Shown: positions 43,633 through 52,871, numbered from the stretch's first letter. The stretch is 64,000 nucleotides of DNA from Mesorhizobium muleiense (GCF_900099905.1 NZ_FNEE01000024.1:20367-84366), one strand, 5' to 3'. Notes: generated by a model from the sequence alone, not told the origin. Made by a program: numbers and translations.

Positions 43633-44727
43633 ATGCAGCAACCCGGCCGTGCCGCAGAGATCAAGGCAATCGGGATCGGCAAGAGCTTCGGCTCGTTCCG
43701 TGCACTGGACGATCTGACGCTCGATATTGGCCGCGGTGAGTTCCTGACCCTGCTCGGGCCGTCGGGTTCGGGCAAGACCACCTTCCTGATGATCCTTGCC
43801 GGTTTCGTGCAGCCGACAGACGGCCGCCTTTACAGCGACGGCGTCGACATCACCGAGCGGCCGGCCGAGCAGCGCGCTGCCGGCATGGTGTTCCAAGGCT
43901 ATGCCCTGTTCCCGCATATGAGCGTCGAGGCCAACATCGCCTTCCCGCTCAAGGTGCGCAAGAAATCGGCGGCCGAGATCAAGCGTCGCGTCAGTGAGAT
44001 GGTCGAGCGCGTTGGGCTGAAGGGCCACGAGAAGAAACTGCCGTCGCAATTGTCCGGCGGCCAGCAGCAGCGCGTGGCGCTGGCGCGTGCCCTGGTGTTC
44101 GAGCCGGGTGTGCTTTTGCTCGACGAGCCGTTCTCGGCGCTCGACAAGGGCCTGCGCGGCCAGATGCAGGCCGAGATGAAGCGGCTGCACCAGGAAACCG
44201 GCACCACCTTCGTCTTCGTCACCCATGATCAGAGCGAGGCGCTGGCGCTATCGTCGCGCGTCGCCATCTTCAACCACGGCAAGTTACTGCAGGTCGGGGC
44301 GCCTGACGAGGTCTACGACCGGCCGGCCAACCGCTTCGTCGCCGAGTTCCTCGGCGAGATCAACATGCTGCCGCTGAAGGGCGTGCGCAACGCCGACAAC
44401 GGCGCCACCGGCCTGTGCGAAGACCGCACCATCACCCTGCGCGGCAATGCAAGCGCCGTCGGCAGCAACGCCATCCTGGCGATCCGGCCCGAATACATGT
44501 CGATCGCCCCCGAAGCGACAGCCGGCGAGAACGGCATCGCCGCGACTGCGGTCGCCTCGACCTATCTCGGCGCTGCGACGCGGCTCGATCTCACCACGCG
44601 CCAAGGTGCCAAGGTGACGGTCTCGGTGCCGAACGAGGTCGCCGCTTCGGCACTCAGCAAGGGCAATTCCGTATGGCTGACATGGCCTGCGGAAAAAGGT
44701 TTCCTCCTTCCGGACGGAGGACAATGA
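43633..44727 (+). CDS. Polyamine-type ABC importer ATPase (PotA-like)
   Basis: This 364-residue protein starts at ATG 43633 (MQQPGRAAEIKAIGIGKSFG). Walker A GPSGSGKTT, Q-loop MVFQGYALFPHMS, signature LSGGQQQRVALARAL and Walker B VLLLDEP are intact. A C-terminal TOBE-type domain (LAIRPEYMSIAPEA) follows. It is first in an operon of ATPase, binding protein and two permeases. It is related to the ATPase at 7482-8666 but clearly divergent, so the window carries two separate systems of this class. Confidence 0.92.
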   Translation: MQQPGRAAEIKAIGIGKSFGSFRALDDLTLDIGRGEFLTLLGPSGSGKTTFLMILAGFVQPTDGRLYSDGVDITERPAEQRAAGMVFQGYALFPHMSVEANIAFPLKVRKKSAAEIKRRVSEMVERVGLKGHEKKLPSQLSGGQQQRVALARALVFEPGVLLLDEPFSALDKGLRGQMQAEMKRLHQETGTTFVFVTHDQSEALALSSRVAIFNHGKLLQVGAPDEVYDRPANRFVAEFLGEINMLPLKGVRNADNGATGLCEDRTITLRGNASAVGSNAILAIRPEYMSIAPEATAGENGIAATAVASTYLGAATRLDLTTRQGAKVTVSVPNEVAASALSKGNSVWLTWPAEKGFLLPDGGQ

Positions 44728-44801
44728 CGATCGGCGTGGCGAAGCTGAAATTCGCCAGGCTGGCTTTCGGGAAATATCAACGACAAAAAAGGGGAACTGA
44801 C

Positions 44802-45932
44802 ATGACAAACAATTCAGAGATGAGCGAAACTAGGAAACACGCCATCGAGACACTGTCCGCCAGGGCGGTGCGCGGCGAGATCTCGCGCCGGCAGTTCACG
44901 CAGCTGGCTGCGCTCGTGCTGGCCGGCACGCCGATGCTGCTGCGCTCGACCGGCGCCTTCGCGCAAGCCAAGGAACTGGTGCTGGTCAACTGGGGCGGCG
45001 ACGCCATCACCGCCTATGACGCGGCCTATGGCCAGGCGTTCACCAAGGAGACCGGCATCACCGTCAAGATGGACGGCTCCGGTCCGACCGAGGGTGCGAT
45101 CGCCGCACAGTTCAAGAGCGGCGCCCCGACCTGGGACCTGGTCGACGTCGACCCGTTCTCGGCGATCACGCTCGGCGCGCAGGGCATGCTCGAGCCGATC
45201 GACTATTCGATCGTCGACAAGAACAAGATGCGGCCTGGCTTCGGCTGGGAACACGCCGCCTCGACCTATTTCTTCTCCTATGTCATTGCCTATGATTCCG
45301 AAAAATTCGGCAGCCAGGCACCGACCGGCATGGCCGACTTCTTCGACGTGACGAAATTCCCGGGCAAGCGCTCGCTCTACAAATGGGGCGTGTCGAGCTG
45401 GGAAGCGGCGCTGCTCGCCGACGGCATCGCGCCGGCCTCGCTCTATCCGCTCGACCTCAAGCGCGCGCACGACAAGATCGCCGCCTTCAAGGAGAATATC
45501 GTTGCCTATTGGGGCGGCGGCGCCGAGAGCCAGAGCGTGCTGCTCGACGGCGAGGCTTCGATGGCCATCGTCTGGTCGACGCGAGCCTCGCTGATCGAGC
45601 AGGATTCCGGCGGCAAGATCAAGTTCATCTGGGACCAGGGCCTGATCTCGCCCGGCGCGCTCGCCGTGCTCAAGGGCAATCCCGGCGGCAAGGACGCGGC
45701 GATGAAGTTCATCGCCAGCGCCCAGGATCCGGAGAAGCAACTGATCATGTTCGACAAGCTCGGCCAGGGCCCGGCCAATCCGGCCACCGACGCGCTGATC
45801 CCCGCCGACAAGAAGCGCATCAACCCGGTCGACCCCGAAAACATGAAGAAGCAGATCCCGCTCGACATGGAGTGGTACGCCAAGAACTACGGGGCCGCAC
45901 TCGACGAATACACGAAGATCATCTCCGCCTGA
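44802..45932 (+). CDS. Polyamine-type ABC binding protein with Tat-like signal
   Basis: This 376-residue protein starts at ATG 44802 (AGGGGAA upstream); a long upstream frame is rejected because it overlaps the ATPase gene. The N-terminus has about 28 polar residues, then the twin-arginine motif ISRRQFTQLAALVLAG and a hydrophobic stretch, with likely cleavage near AFAQA (about residue 50). The mature part is a PotD-type extracytoplasmic binding protein (VLVNWGGDAITAYDAAYGQA, FFDVTKFPGKRSLYKWG). Tat export implies folding before secretion, unlike the Sec-exported counterpart at 8672. The ligand is unknown. Confidence 0.88.
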   Translation: MTNNSEMSETRKHAIETLSARAVRGEISRRQFTQLAALVLAGTPMLLRSTGAFAQAKELVLVNWGGDAITAYDAAYGQAFTKETGITVKMDGSGPTEGAIAAQFKSGAPTWDLVDVDPFSAITLGAQGMLEPIDYSIVDKNKMRPGFGWEHAASTYFFSYVIAYDSEKFGSQAPTGMADFFDVTKFPGKRSLYKWGVSSWEAALLADGIAPASLYPLDLKRAHDKIAAFKENIVAYWGGGAESQSVLLDGEASMAIVWSTRASLIEQDSGGKIKFIWDQGLISPGALAVLKGNPGGKDAAMKFIASAQDPEKQLIMFDKLGQGPANPATDALIPADKKRINPVDPENMKKQIPLDMEWYAKNYGAALDEYTKIISA

Positions 45933-45956
45933 TAGACCGGGATAACCGGAGCCGAG

Positions 45957-46790
45957 ATGAAAGCATATCTCTCCGACAGGATGGGCGCGGCGCTGCTGAT
46001 GGCGCCGCTGCTGCTGTTCCTTGGCGCCGCCTACGCCTGGCCATTCTTCGGCGTCGTCAACTGGAGCTTCACCCTGCCCGAGCCGGGGCTCGGGCAATAT
46101 GGCACGCTGCTTAGCGACCCGCTGGTGCAGTCGGTGTTTGTCCGCACGTTGCGCATCGCTGCGATCGTCACGATTGTTTCGGTTGCCGCCGCCTACGCCA
46201 TCACGCTGGTGTGGGTGCGCGGCACGCCGGCGCAGCGGGTGATCGCCGAGTTCTGCATCCTGGTGCCATTCTGGATCTCGGTGCTGACGCGCGCCTTCGG
46301 CTGGGTGGCGCTGCTTTCCAATCGCGGCCTGTTCAACACCTGGCTGCAGGCGATCGGCTTCATCTCGGAACCGCTGACGCTGGTGCGCAACGAATTCGGC
46401 GTCATCGTCGGCATGACCCATTTCCTCATTCCCTTCGCCGTGTTTCCGCTGGCGTCTTCGATGCGCAGCCTCGACGACCGCGTGCTGCTGGCGGCGCGCG
46501 GGCTCGGCTCCAGCCGCATGCGCACCTTCTGGTCGGTGTTCGTGCCGATGACCCGCTCCGGCATCATCGGCTCGGCGCTCATCGTCTTCGTCTTTTCGCT
46601 CGGCTTCTTCGTGACGCCTGCGATCCTCGGCGGCGGCCGCAGCGTTATGGTCGCCGAGCTGATCTATCTGCGCATCTTCCAGAGCCCGGACTGGGGCCTG
46701 GGGGCGGCGATCAGCGTCGTGCTGGTGCTGTTCGTCGGTACGCTGATGGCGCTGCTGTTCCGCTATGTCAGACCGAAGCAGCTGATCTGA
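45957..46790 (+). CDS. ABC importer permease (PotB-like)
   Basis: This is a 277-residue inner-membrane protein of six helices (MGAALLMAPLLLFLGAAYAW first), with the EAA loop LAARGLGSSRMRTFWSVFVP. It lacks the long periplasmic insert of the permease at 9727. Its TGA overlaps the ATG of the next permease. It works as a heterodimer with that protein and with the ATPase at 43633. Confidence 0.9.
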   Translation: MKAYLSDRMGAALLMAPLLLFLGAAYAWPFFGVVNWSFTLPEPGLGQYGTLLSDPLVQSVFVRTLRIAAIVTIVSVAAAYAITLVWVRGTPAQRVIAEFCILVPFWISVLTRAFGWVALLSNRGLFNTWLQAIGFISEPLTLVRNEFGVIVGMTHFLIPFAVFPLASSMRSLDDRVLLAARGLGSSRMRTFWSVFVPMTRSGIIGSALIVFVFSLGFFVTPAILGGGRSVMVAELIYLRIFQSPDWGLGAAISVVLVLFVGTLMALLFRYVRPKQLI

Positions 46791-47596
46791 TGCCGACCTA
46801 CCGCCCCGGCCCCGTCTCGCTGGTCCTCGCCGCACTGGTGGCGCTGTTCCTGCTGTTGCCGCTGCTTGCCGTGATCCCGGTGTCGCTGACGCCGACCCGC
46901 ATGCTGGCGATGCCGTCCGGCGAATTGTCGCTGCGCCACTACCGGGCGCTGATCGAGGATCCGCGCTGGATCAATTCGATCCTGCTCTCGATCAGGATCG
47001 GCGTCGTCAGCAGCGCCTTTTCCACCGTGCTGGCGCTGTGCTTCAGCCTCGGCGTGTGGATGTTCCAGCCGCGCTTCACCGCCGCGCTGGTCGGCTTCGT
47101 GCTGCTGCCGATGGTGGTGCCGCCGGTGGTCTCGGCGATCACGCTCTACTTCCTGCTGACCTCGATCTCCGGCGTCTCTTCGTTCTTCGGCTACGACACC
47201 TGGCTCGGTGTCGCCATGGCGCATGCTGTGATGACGGTGCCCTTCGCCACGGTGCTGATCCTGGTGTCGCTCAGCCAGCTCGACCGGCGCATCGACCTTG
47301 CCGCGCGCGGTCTCGGCGCCACCGTGTGGGAACGCGCCACCCGCATCATCATGCCCAACATCAAATTCGGCATCGTCACTGCCGCCCTGCTGTCCTTCGT
47401 GCTGTCCTGGGAAGAGATCGGCGTCACCCTGTTCATCACCTCGGTCAACGCCATCACGCTGCCCAGGCTGATGTGGATGGGCCTGCGCGACAACATCGAC
47501 CCGGCGATCGCCGCCCTCTCGGTGATCCTGATCATCATCACGGTGCTGGTGCTGGCGGCGCGCAGTGCCGTGGTCAGGCTGCGCGCGGGGCAGTAG
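46790..47596 (+). CDS. ABC importer permease (PotC-like)
   Basis: This 268-residue protein starts at ATG 46790, sharing its first A with the previous stop (TGATG). It has six helices, the EAA loop LAARGLGATVWERATRIIMP, and the end helix LSVILIIITVLVLAARSAVV. It closes the ABC operon. Beyond the stop lies the inverted-repeat element at 47644-47800, which could stabilise or end the transcript. Confidence 0.9.
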   Translation: MPTYRPGPVSLVLAALVALFLLLPLLAVIPVSLTPTRMLAMPSGELSLRHYRALIEDPRWINSILLSIRIGVVSSAFSTVLALCFSLGVWMFQPRFTAALVGFVLLPMVVPPVVSAITLYFLLTSISGVSSFFGYDTWLGVAMAHAVMTVPFATVLILVSLSQLDRRIDLAARGLGATVWERATRIIMPNIKFGIVTAALLSFVLSWEEIGVTLFITSVNAITLPRLMWMGLRDNIDPAIAALSVILIIITVLVLAARSAVVRLRAGQ

Positions 47597-47643
47597 GGCG
47601 ACCAAAGCGGTGCGCATTTCCGCTCGATAGTTGGCGGGACAGC

Positions 47644-47800
47644 GCCCCCCTCTGGCCTGCCGGCCATCTCCCCCACTTGGGGGGAGATCGGCAGCTTTCG
47701 GCGACGGCTCCCTCCTTCGGCGGTAGTGATTGGCGAAAGCGGAGATGACGGCCAATCTCCCCCCAAGTGGGGGAGATGTCCGGCAGGACAGAGGGGGGCG
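47644..47800. repeat. Intergenic inverted-repeat element, member B
   Basis: Halves at 47644-47694 and 47754-47800 are inverted copies: CCCCCCTCTGGCCTGCCGG then CTCCCCCACTTGGGGGGAG, mirrored by CTCCCCCCAAGTGGGGGAG then CCGGCAGGACAGAGGGGGG. It sits between two convergent genes (ABC permease and GT2) and would fold into a long hairpin in either transcript, so it may act as a shared terminator or end-protecting structure. Confidence 0.87.
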
Positions 47801-47830
47801 CGAAAGATTGCCAACCTTTGAAAGCTTCTT

Positions 47831-48895
47831 CTACCCCATTGCGTGGCGAATGGTCTTGGACAGACGGCTCAGGAATGCCGGTCGAGACGATGCGTCGAGC
47901 TTCCACGACAGCACCGCCGTCGCCAGTTTCCGCGGCAGCACCCCGACCGACAGGAACCAGGCGGCAAGGACGGCGCGCCGGCGCAGCGACGCGGTCATTT
48001 CGAGGCTGGCGACGGCGCCCGCCGCCCCAAGCGCCAGCCGGGAATCATTGGCCACGGGGTGCCGGCGCCTGTCCGCGCACAGCGACGCCAGCCGCTCTTC
48101 CAGGTGGACCGGATCGTGGCGGACAGCCTCCGACGGAACGATGGTCAGGCCGATCCCGGAGGCTTGGTCCGACAGCGCCTGCATGCGGCGGAAGTCGTGG
48201 GTTACCCGCCAGCGTGCCCGCTCGGCGAGCTTTTCACCGAACACCGAATGGTTGGCGCCGTGGATCCGGTAGGCGCCGACGCATTCGTCGATGGACTGGA
48301 CGTGTCCGTACATGGGCGCCAGCGTTACAAGGTAGCCATCGGCGCCCTGGCGGAACTCCGCCTCCGGTATAGGCATGATCGATTCGAGGGTTGTGCGATC
48401 AAAGGCCAGCCCGCTGGTCACAGTCGTCTGATAGCGGCCCTTGTGCAGGAGTTTCGGCATGACGTCACCGCTGTCGAAGGGCAGTTCGGGCGGCGGAAAG
48501 ACGTCCTTGATGCGTTGTCGTTCGTCGACGATATGCAGCCTGGACTGCACCTGGGCGGTTGCCGCATCCCAAGTGTCGACGATCCTGGAAACGGCGGTCG
48601 GATAAAGAAAATCGTCGGCGTCGAGGAACAGGACGATTTTGCCCGAGCTTGCCGCGAACCCGGTGTTGAACGCCGCCGCATGCCCGCCATTTTGCGCGCG
48701 CGGGCAGGCTAGGATCCTGTCCCCATATGATTTCATGATTGTCGTGGAATTGTCCTGCGAGGCATCATCGACGACGATGACTTCGACATCCGCGTAGTCC
48801 TGCTCGAGGGCGCTATCGATGCTGCGTTTGAGGAAACGCGCGTAATTGTAGTTCGGAATGATGATGGATACTGGAATCCTCGGGACAGACTGCAT
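47831..48895 (-). CDS. Family 2 glycosyltransferase
   Basis: The protein has 354 residues from ATG 48895 (MQSVPRIPVSIIIPNYNYAR), with GAGG upstream; the frame extends to 49015. GT-A motifs: VSIIIPNYNYARFLKRSIDS, VIVVDDASQDNSTT, AAFNTGFAASSGKIVLF and the DxD LDADDFLYP. A C-terminal region with a short hydrophobic stretch (RAVLAAWFLSVGVLPRKLAT) follows. It is an isolated gene, away from the two glycan clusters. The sugar is unknown. Confidence 0.87.
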   Translation of the reverse strand: MQSVPRIPVSIIIPNYNYARFLKRSIDSALEQDYADVEVIVVDDASQDNSTTIMKSYGDRILACPRAQNGGHAAAFNTGFAASSGKIVLFLDADDFLYPTAVSRIVDTWDAATAQVQSRLHIVDERQRIKDVFPPPELPFDSGDVMPKLLHKGRYQTTVTSGLAFDRTTLESIMPIPEAEFRQGADGYLVTLAPMYGHVQSIDECVGAYRIHGANHSVFGEKLAERARWRVTHDFRRMQALSDQASGIGLTIVPSEAVRHDPVHLEERLASLCADRRRHPVANDSRLALGAAGAVASLEMTASLRRRAVLAAWFLSVGVLPRKLATAVLSWKLDASSRPAFLSRLSKTIRHAMG

Positions 48896-49377
48896 CGCAT
48901 TTGACCTCGCATCTTGCTTTGGTTTCAGCAAACCCGCGCGCGGGCCTGGTTCCTCCTCAAGCGCGTCCCACGAATTCCTGGGAGAAGGCTGGCGCCTTTC
49001 GTCAGGACGGGTCACGTCTCTTGCTTTGCGACTTCATGCTGAGGCCGCCATTGCCTTCAAGAGCTGCCGCCGAGATCATGGTCGACGGCAGCAAGGGCTC
49101 CGACGGTTCGGCTCGGATGACACGACAACCGAGCCTGACGGAAAGGCTTGGGTCGCGATCAGGTCGGGACCGAAGCGGACAGGCACCTTGAAGGCATGGC
49201 GGATACTGGCCTTCAAATGCGGCTGGAGCAAGCCCCACGCCAAGACCAAAGGCTCACAAGCCTGTTACGTCTCAGGCAGCATGCAGCGTTGGAATGGCGC
49301 TGACATCCACTTCGCGCTCCGCGTGCCAGGCATCATACGCGGCCGCGACCATCGGCTTACAAGGCCAATCGTCTTTT
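48896..49377. other. Gap between glycosyltransferase and dctA, no supported gene
   Basis: Several short reading frames cross this stretch, but none has a ribosome site plus recognisable protein features. The left part is the upstream region of the GT2 gene. The right part lies beyond the 3' end of dctA. No further repeat or RNA gene was recognised. Confidence 0.4.
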
Positions 49378-49403
49378 CCCGGAGCCGGCGAACCGGCTCC
49401 GGG
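49378..49403. terminator. Strong 11-bp stem-loop downstream of dctA
   Basis: CCCGGAGCCGG (49378-49388) and CCGGCTCCGGG (49393-49403) pair perfectly around CGAA. It lies 25 bases beyond the dctA stop on the minus strand. The T-run (TCTTTT) is on the plus-strand 5' side, so on the minus transcript the hairpin is followed by A-rich sequence. It may end or protect the dctA transcript. Confidence 0.5.
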
Positions 49404-49427
49404 CCGTATGGGGGCAGGCCTGATCAG

Positions 49428-50759
49428 TCACGCAGCCTGCAGCCCCGGCAGCGACAGATCGGCTTCCTCAGGCAAGTCGCCGGCCATCGCGGCAGCGAAC
49501 CTGGTCTGGTCGAGTTCCCCTTCCCAGCGCGCCACGACCACGGTCGCCACCGCATTGCCGATGAAGTTGGTCAGCGCCCGGCATTCCGACATGAAGCGGT
49601 CGACGCCGAGGATCAGCGCCATGCCGGCGACCGGCACTGCGGGCACGACCGAGAGCGTCGCGGCCAGCGTGATGAAGCCGGCGCCGGTGATGCCGGCGGC
49701 GCCCTTGGAACTCAGCATGGCGACGGCGAGCAGCAGGATCTGGTCGCCGAGGGTGAGCGGCGTGTCGGTCGCCTGGGCGATGAACAGCGCGGCCAGCGTC
49801 ATGTAGATATTGGTGCCGTCGAGGTTGAAGGAATAGCCGGTCGGGACGACCAGCCCGACCACCGAGCGGTTGCAGCCGGCGCGCTCCATCTTGGCCATCA
49901 GGCCCGGCAGTGCCGCTTCCGAGGACGAGGTGCCGAGCACCAGCAGCAGCTCTTCCTTGACGTAGCGGATCAGCGCCAGGATCGAGAAGCCGTTGTAGCG
50001 GGCGACCGCGCCGAGCACCACCAGCACGAACAGCAGCGAGGTCAGGTAGAATGTGCCGATCAGCATGGCGAGGTTGGCGATCGAGCCGATGCCGTATTTG
50101 CCGATGGTGAAAGCCATGGCGCCGAAAGCGCCGATCGGCGCGGCCTTCATCAGGATGGCGACGAGGCGGAAGATCGGCGTGGTCAATGCCTGCAGGAAAT
50201 CGACGACCGGGCGGCCGCGATCGCCGACCGCGGCAAGTGCGAGCCCGAACAGCACCGAAAAGAACAGCACCTGCAGGATGTCGCCCTTTGCGAAAGCGCC
50301 GGTGATCGTGTCGGGGATGATGTTCATCAGGAAACCGACGATGCTGGTGTCGTGGGCTTTTTCGGTGTAGGTCGCCACTTTTGTGGCATCGAGCGTGGCC
50401 GGATCGATATGCATGCCGGCGCCCGGCTGGACGACGTTCGAGACGACAAGGCCGACGACAAGCGCCAGCGTCGAGAAAGCCAGGAAGTAGATCATCGCCT
50501 TGCCGGCGACGCGGCCCACCTTCTGCAGGTCGGAAACACCGGCGATGCCGGTCGCCACCGTCAAAAAGATCACCGGCGCGATCACCATCTTCACCAGCTT
50601 GATGAAGGCGTCGCCGAACGGCTTCATCGCCTCACCGGTTTCGGGATAGAAGTGGCCGAGCAGCACGCCGGCGGCGATCGCCGCCAGCACCTGCACATAG
50701 AGATGCCGGTAGAACGGAAGTTTGCCGCGTGGCGCGGCGGCAGCGAATGCTGTCTGCAT
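49428..50759 (-). CDS. dctA: C4-dicarboxylate transporter DctA
   Basis: This 443-residue protein starts at ATG 50759, with GGAGGACGTC directly upstream; a frame extension to 50957 is not used because it contains the promoter. It is a DAACS-family symporter with eight helices and re-entrant loops: the serine-rich LVLGTSSSEAALPGLMAKME, then VVPTGYSFNLDGTNIYMTLA and MLSSKGAAGITGAGFITLAA. It imports succinate, fumarate and malate with protons or sodium. It is divergent from dctB, as in other rhizobia, with a sigma-54 promoter about 90 bases upstream. Confidence 0.97.
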   Translation of the reverse strand: MQTAFAAAAPRGKLPFYRHLYVQVLAAIAAGVLLGHFYPETGEAMKPFGDAFIKLVKMVIAPVIFLTVATGIAGVSDLQKVGRVAGKAMIYFLAFSTLALVVGLVVSNVVQPGAGMHIDPATLDATKVATYTEKAHDTSIVGFLMNIIPDTITGAFAKGDILQVLFFSVLFGLALAAVGDRGRPVVDFLQALTTPIFRLVAILMKAAPIGAFGAMAFTIGKYGIGSIANLAMLIGTFYLTSLLFVLVVLGAVARYNGFSILALIRYVKEELLLVLGTSSSEAALPGLMAKMERAGCNRSVVGLVVPTGYSFNLDGTNIYMTLAALFIAQATDTPLTLGDQILLLAVAMLSSKGAAGITGAGFITLAATLSVVPAVPVAGMALILGVDRFMSECRALTNFIGNAVATVVVARWEGELDQTRFAAAMAGDLPEEADLSLPGLQAA

Positions 50760-50848
50760 GACGTCCTCCATTGTGCTCCGATCGAAAGCTCGACCTCCCG
50801 GAGCGTTTGCATTTGACCCAGCAGCCTCGCGACCGCTGAAGTCGTGTT

Positions 50849-50864
50849 TGCAACTGCCGTGCCA
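50849..50864 (-). promoter_or_regulatory. Sigma-54 (RpoN) promoter of dctA
   Basis: On the minus strand the sequence is TGGCACGGCAGTTGCA: a perfect -24 TGGCAC, five bases, then -12 TTGCA, with the GG and GC dinucleotides in register. It lies about 90 bases before the dctA start. It fits the known DctD/RpoN control of dctA in rhizobia. Confidence 0.92.
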
Positions 50865-50940
50865 AGTGCGCGGAAAAGAGCCTCTCCCTTTGATTTTATT
50901 GAGTATTCCAGAACTGGCAGTTCGTTTCGCACACACACAA

Positions 50941-50992
50941 AGTGCGGATGTTCGCATGGCCGAATTGTGCTTTGTGCGAAATCATGCACAAA
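50941..50992. promoter_or_regulatory. Two candidate DctD binding sites upstream of dctA
   Basis: Site 1 (50941-50958) is AGTGCGGATGTTCGCATG, with TGCG/CGCA arms. Site 2 (50971-50992) has perfect arms TTTGTGC (50971-50977) and GCACAAA (50986-50992). Their centres are about 32 bases apart, close to three helical turns. They lie about 95-135 bases upstream of the -12 element, as expected for tandem enhancer sites of a sigma-54 activator. Identity with DctD sites is inferred from position and resemblance to rhizobial sites. Confidence 0.7.
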
Positions 50993-50998
50993 TGGGCG

Positions 50999-52858
50999 AT
51001 GCTGCAACGCCCCGCCGCTGCCTTGCCGTCGACGCCCGAGCAACTCGGCAGGCGAGCGCGCCGTGCCTGGCTGCTGTTTGCGGCCATCGCCCTTGCGACG
51101 GCCACGGCCGCACTTTACGGCGCTGGTCTCTTTGGCCGTACCACGGAGCTCAGGGGACTGGCGGCGCAGGGCCGCACCGACGCCAATCTGAAGGTCGCGC
51201 TATTGCGCGCCGTTCTGGAAAGCCCGCGCGCCCTGCCCCTGCTTTTGTCGGAAGACCAGCAGGTGCGCGACGCGCTGGCGCAGAAAAGTGCTGCTGCAAT
51301 CGATGTGCTGAATCGCAAGCTTGAAGGGCTGGTCTCCGGCACCAAGGCCTCGGTGCTCTATGTCATCGGCACCGACGGGCTGGCGATCGCCTCCAGCAAC
51401 TGGCGCGACCCGAGCAGCTTTGTCGGCAACGACTACCGGTTCCGCGACTATTTCTCCGCGGCGATGCAATCTGGAACCGCCGAATATTTCGCGCTCGGCA
51501 ATGTCAGCAAACGCCCAGGCCTCTACATCTCGCGGCGCGTCGGCAACGCCGCCGCACCGCTGGGCGTCGTCGTCGTCAAGGCGGAGTTCGATCAGCTCGA
51601 GGCCGACTGGCACGAGGTGAACCGCCCGGCCTATGTCAGCGACGAGCGTGGTATCGTCCTGATCACCAGCGTGCGGTCCTGGCGCTTCATGACGACGGCG
51701 CCGCTTGCCGCGTCTGATCGTGCCGCCATCCAGAACAGCCAGCAGTTCGGCGATGCACCGCTGATGCCGTTGCCGATCACGCGCCCGCAGGCGCTCAGCC
51801 CGGACGTGTCGATCGTCCACGCGGTGACGCCCGGCGGCAGCGACGCGGAATATCTGAGACTTTCAGCCCCGGTTCCTTCGACCCCCTGGCGGCTCGACTA
51901 TCTCGTCCCGGCCGAGGCGCCGATCGCCGCCGCGGCCCGTGAAATGCGGCTCCTTGCGCTCGGCGTCTTGGTCCCGTTGCTCGGCCTTGCTGCGTATCTG
52001 TTGTGGCGCCGGCAGTCGGGACAAATGCGGATCGCCGCCGAACAGGCGGCGCGCACCGAACTCGAGCGCCGCGTCGTCGAACGAACCGAGGATCTGAGCC
52101 GTGCCCGCGACCGGCTGCAGGCGGAGATATCAGACCATCGCAGCACGGAAGCCAAGCTGCAGGTCGTGCAGCAGGATCTGGTCCAGGCCAACCGCCTCGC
52201 CATCCTCGGCCAGGTCGCCGCCGGCGTCGCCCATGAGATCAACCAGCCGGTTGCCACCATACGCGCCTATGCCGACAACGCCCGCGTCTTCCTCGACAGG
52301 AAGCAGACCGCGCCCGCCGAGGAAAACCTCGGCGCCATCGCAGCATTGACCGAGCGCATCGGCACCATCACCGAGGAATTGAAGGCCTTTGCCCGCAAGG
52401 GCCGCACCGCCGCCGAGCCTGTCGCATTGCGCGGTGTCATCGAGGGCGCCGTCGTGCTGTTGAGAAGCCGCTTTGCCGGCCGGCTCGACGCACTGGCGAT
52501 CGACCTGCCACCGCCGAGCCTCAGGGTCATGGGCAACCGGGTCCGGCTCGAACAGGTGCTGATCAACCTCTTCCAGAACGCGCTTGAAGCGCTGGACGGC
52601 CGCAACGACGCTCATGTGCGGGTTTCGGTCGAGGAGACCGCGGACGGCGTGATGGTCGGCGTGTCCGATAACGGACCTGGCATTCCGCCAGGGATTCTCA
52701 AATCGCTGTTCACGCCGTTCAATACATCCAAGGAAAAAGGCCTCGGTCTTGGCCTTGTCATCTCGAAGGATATCGTCGCCGACTACGGCGGACGCATCGA
52801 GGTTTCGAGCGACGGCAGCGGCACCCGCTTCGCCATCCATCTCTTGAAAGCAGCATAG
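50999..52858 (+). CDS. dctB: C4-dicarboxylate sensor kinase DctB
   Basis: The protein has 619 residues from ATG 50999 (MLQRPAAALPSTPEQLGRRA); a GTG at 50942 would place the start inside the DctD sites. One helix near residues 23-43 and another near 315-335 enclose a periplasmic double-PAS sensor domain (YVIGTDGLAIASSNWRDPSS, FVGNDYRFRDYFSAAM). A coiled-coil linker follows. The H-box is VAHEINQPVATIRAYADNAR with His about 412. N, G1 and G2 boxes are NLFQNALEAL, VSDNGPGIP and KGLGLGLVIS. It phosphorylates DctD when dicarboxylates are bound. It stops 13 bases before dctD. Confidence 0.95.
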   Translation: MLQRPAAALPSTPEQLGRRARRAWLLFAAIALATATAALYGAGLFGRTTELRGLAAQGRTDANLKVALLRAVLESPRALPLLLSEDQQVRDALAQKSAAAIDVLNRKLEGLVSGTKASVLYVIGTDGLAIASSNWRDPSSFVGNDYRFRDYFSAAMQSGTAEYFALGNVSKRPGLYISRRVGNAAAPLGVVVVKAEFDQLEADWHEVNRPAYVSDERGIVLITSVRSWRFMTTAPLAASDRAAIQNSQQFGDAPLMPLPITRPQALSPDVSIVHAVTPGGSDAEYLRLSAPVPSTPWRLDYLVPAEAPIAAAAREMRLLALGVLVPLLGLAAYLLWRRQSGQMRIAAEQAARTELERRVVERTEDLSRARDRLQAEISDHRSTEAKLQVVQQDLVQANRLAILGQVAAGVAHEINQPVATIRAYADNARVFLDRKQTAPAEENLGAIAALTERIGTITEELKAFARKGRTAAEPVALRGVIEGAVVLLRSRFAGRLDALAIDLPPPSLRVMGNRVRLEQVLINLFQNALEALDGRNDAHVRVSVEETADGVMVGVSDNGPGIPPGILKSLFTPFNTSKEKGLGLGLVISKDIVADYGGRIEVSSDGSGTRFAIHLLKAA

Positions 52859-52871
52859 TGGCCAAGGCAGC

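Noticed and set aside
44814..46835. A 673-codon minus-strand frame
   Set aside because: It is antisense to the binding protein and permease genes at 44802-46790, which have intact motifs; the long frame is a GC-content effect.
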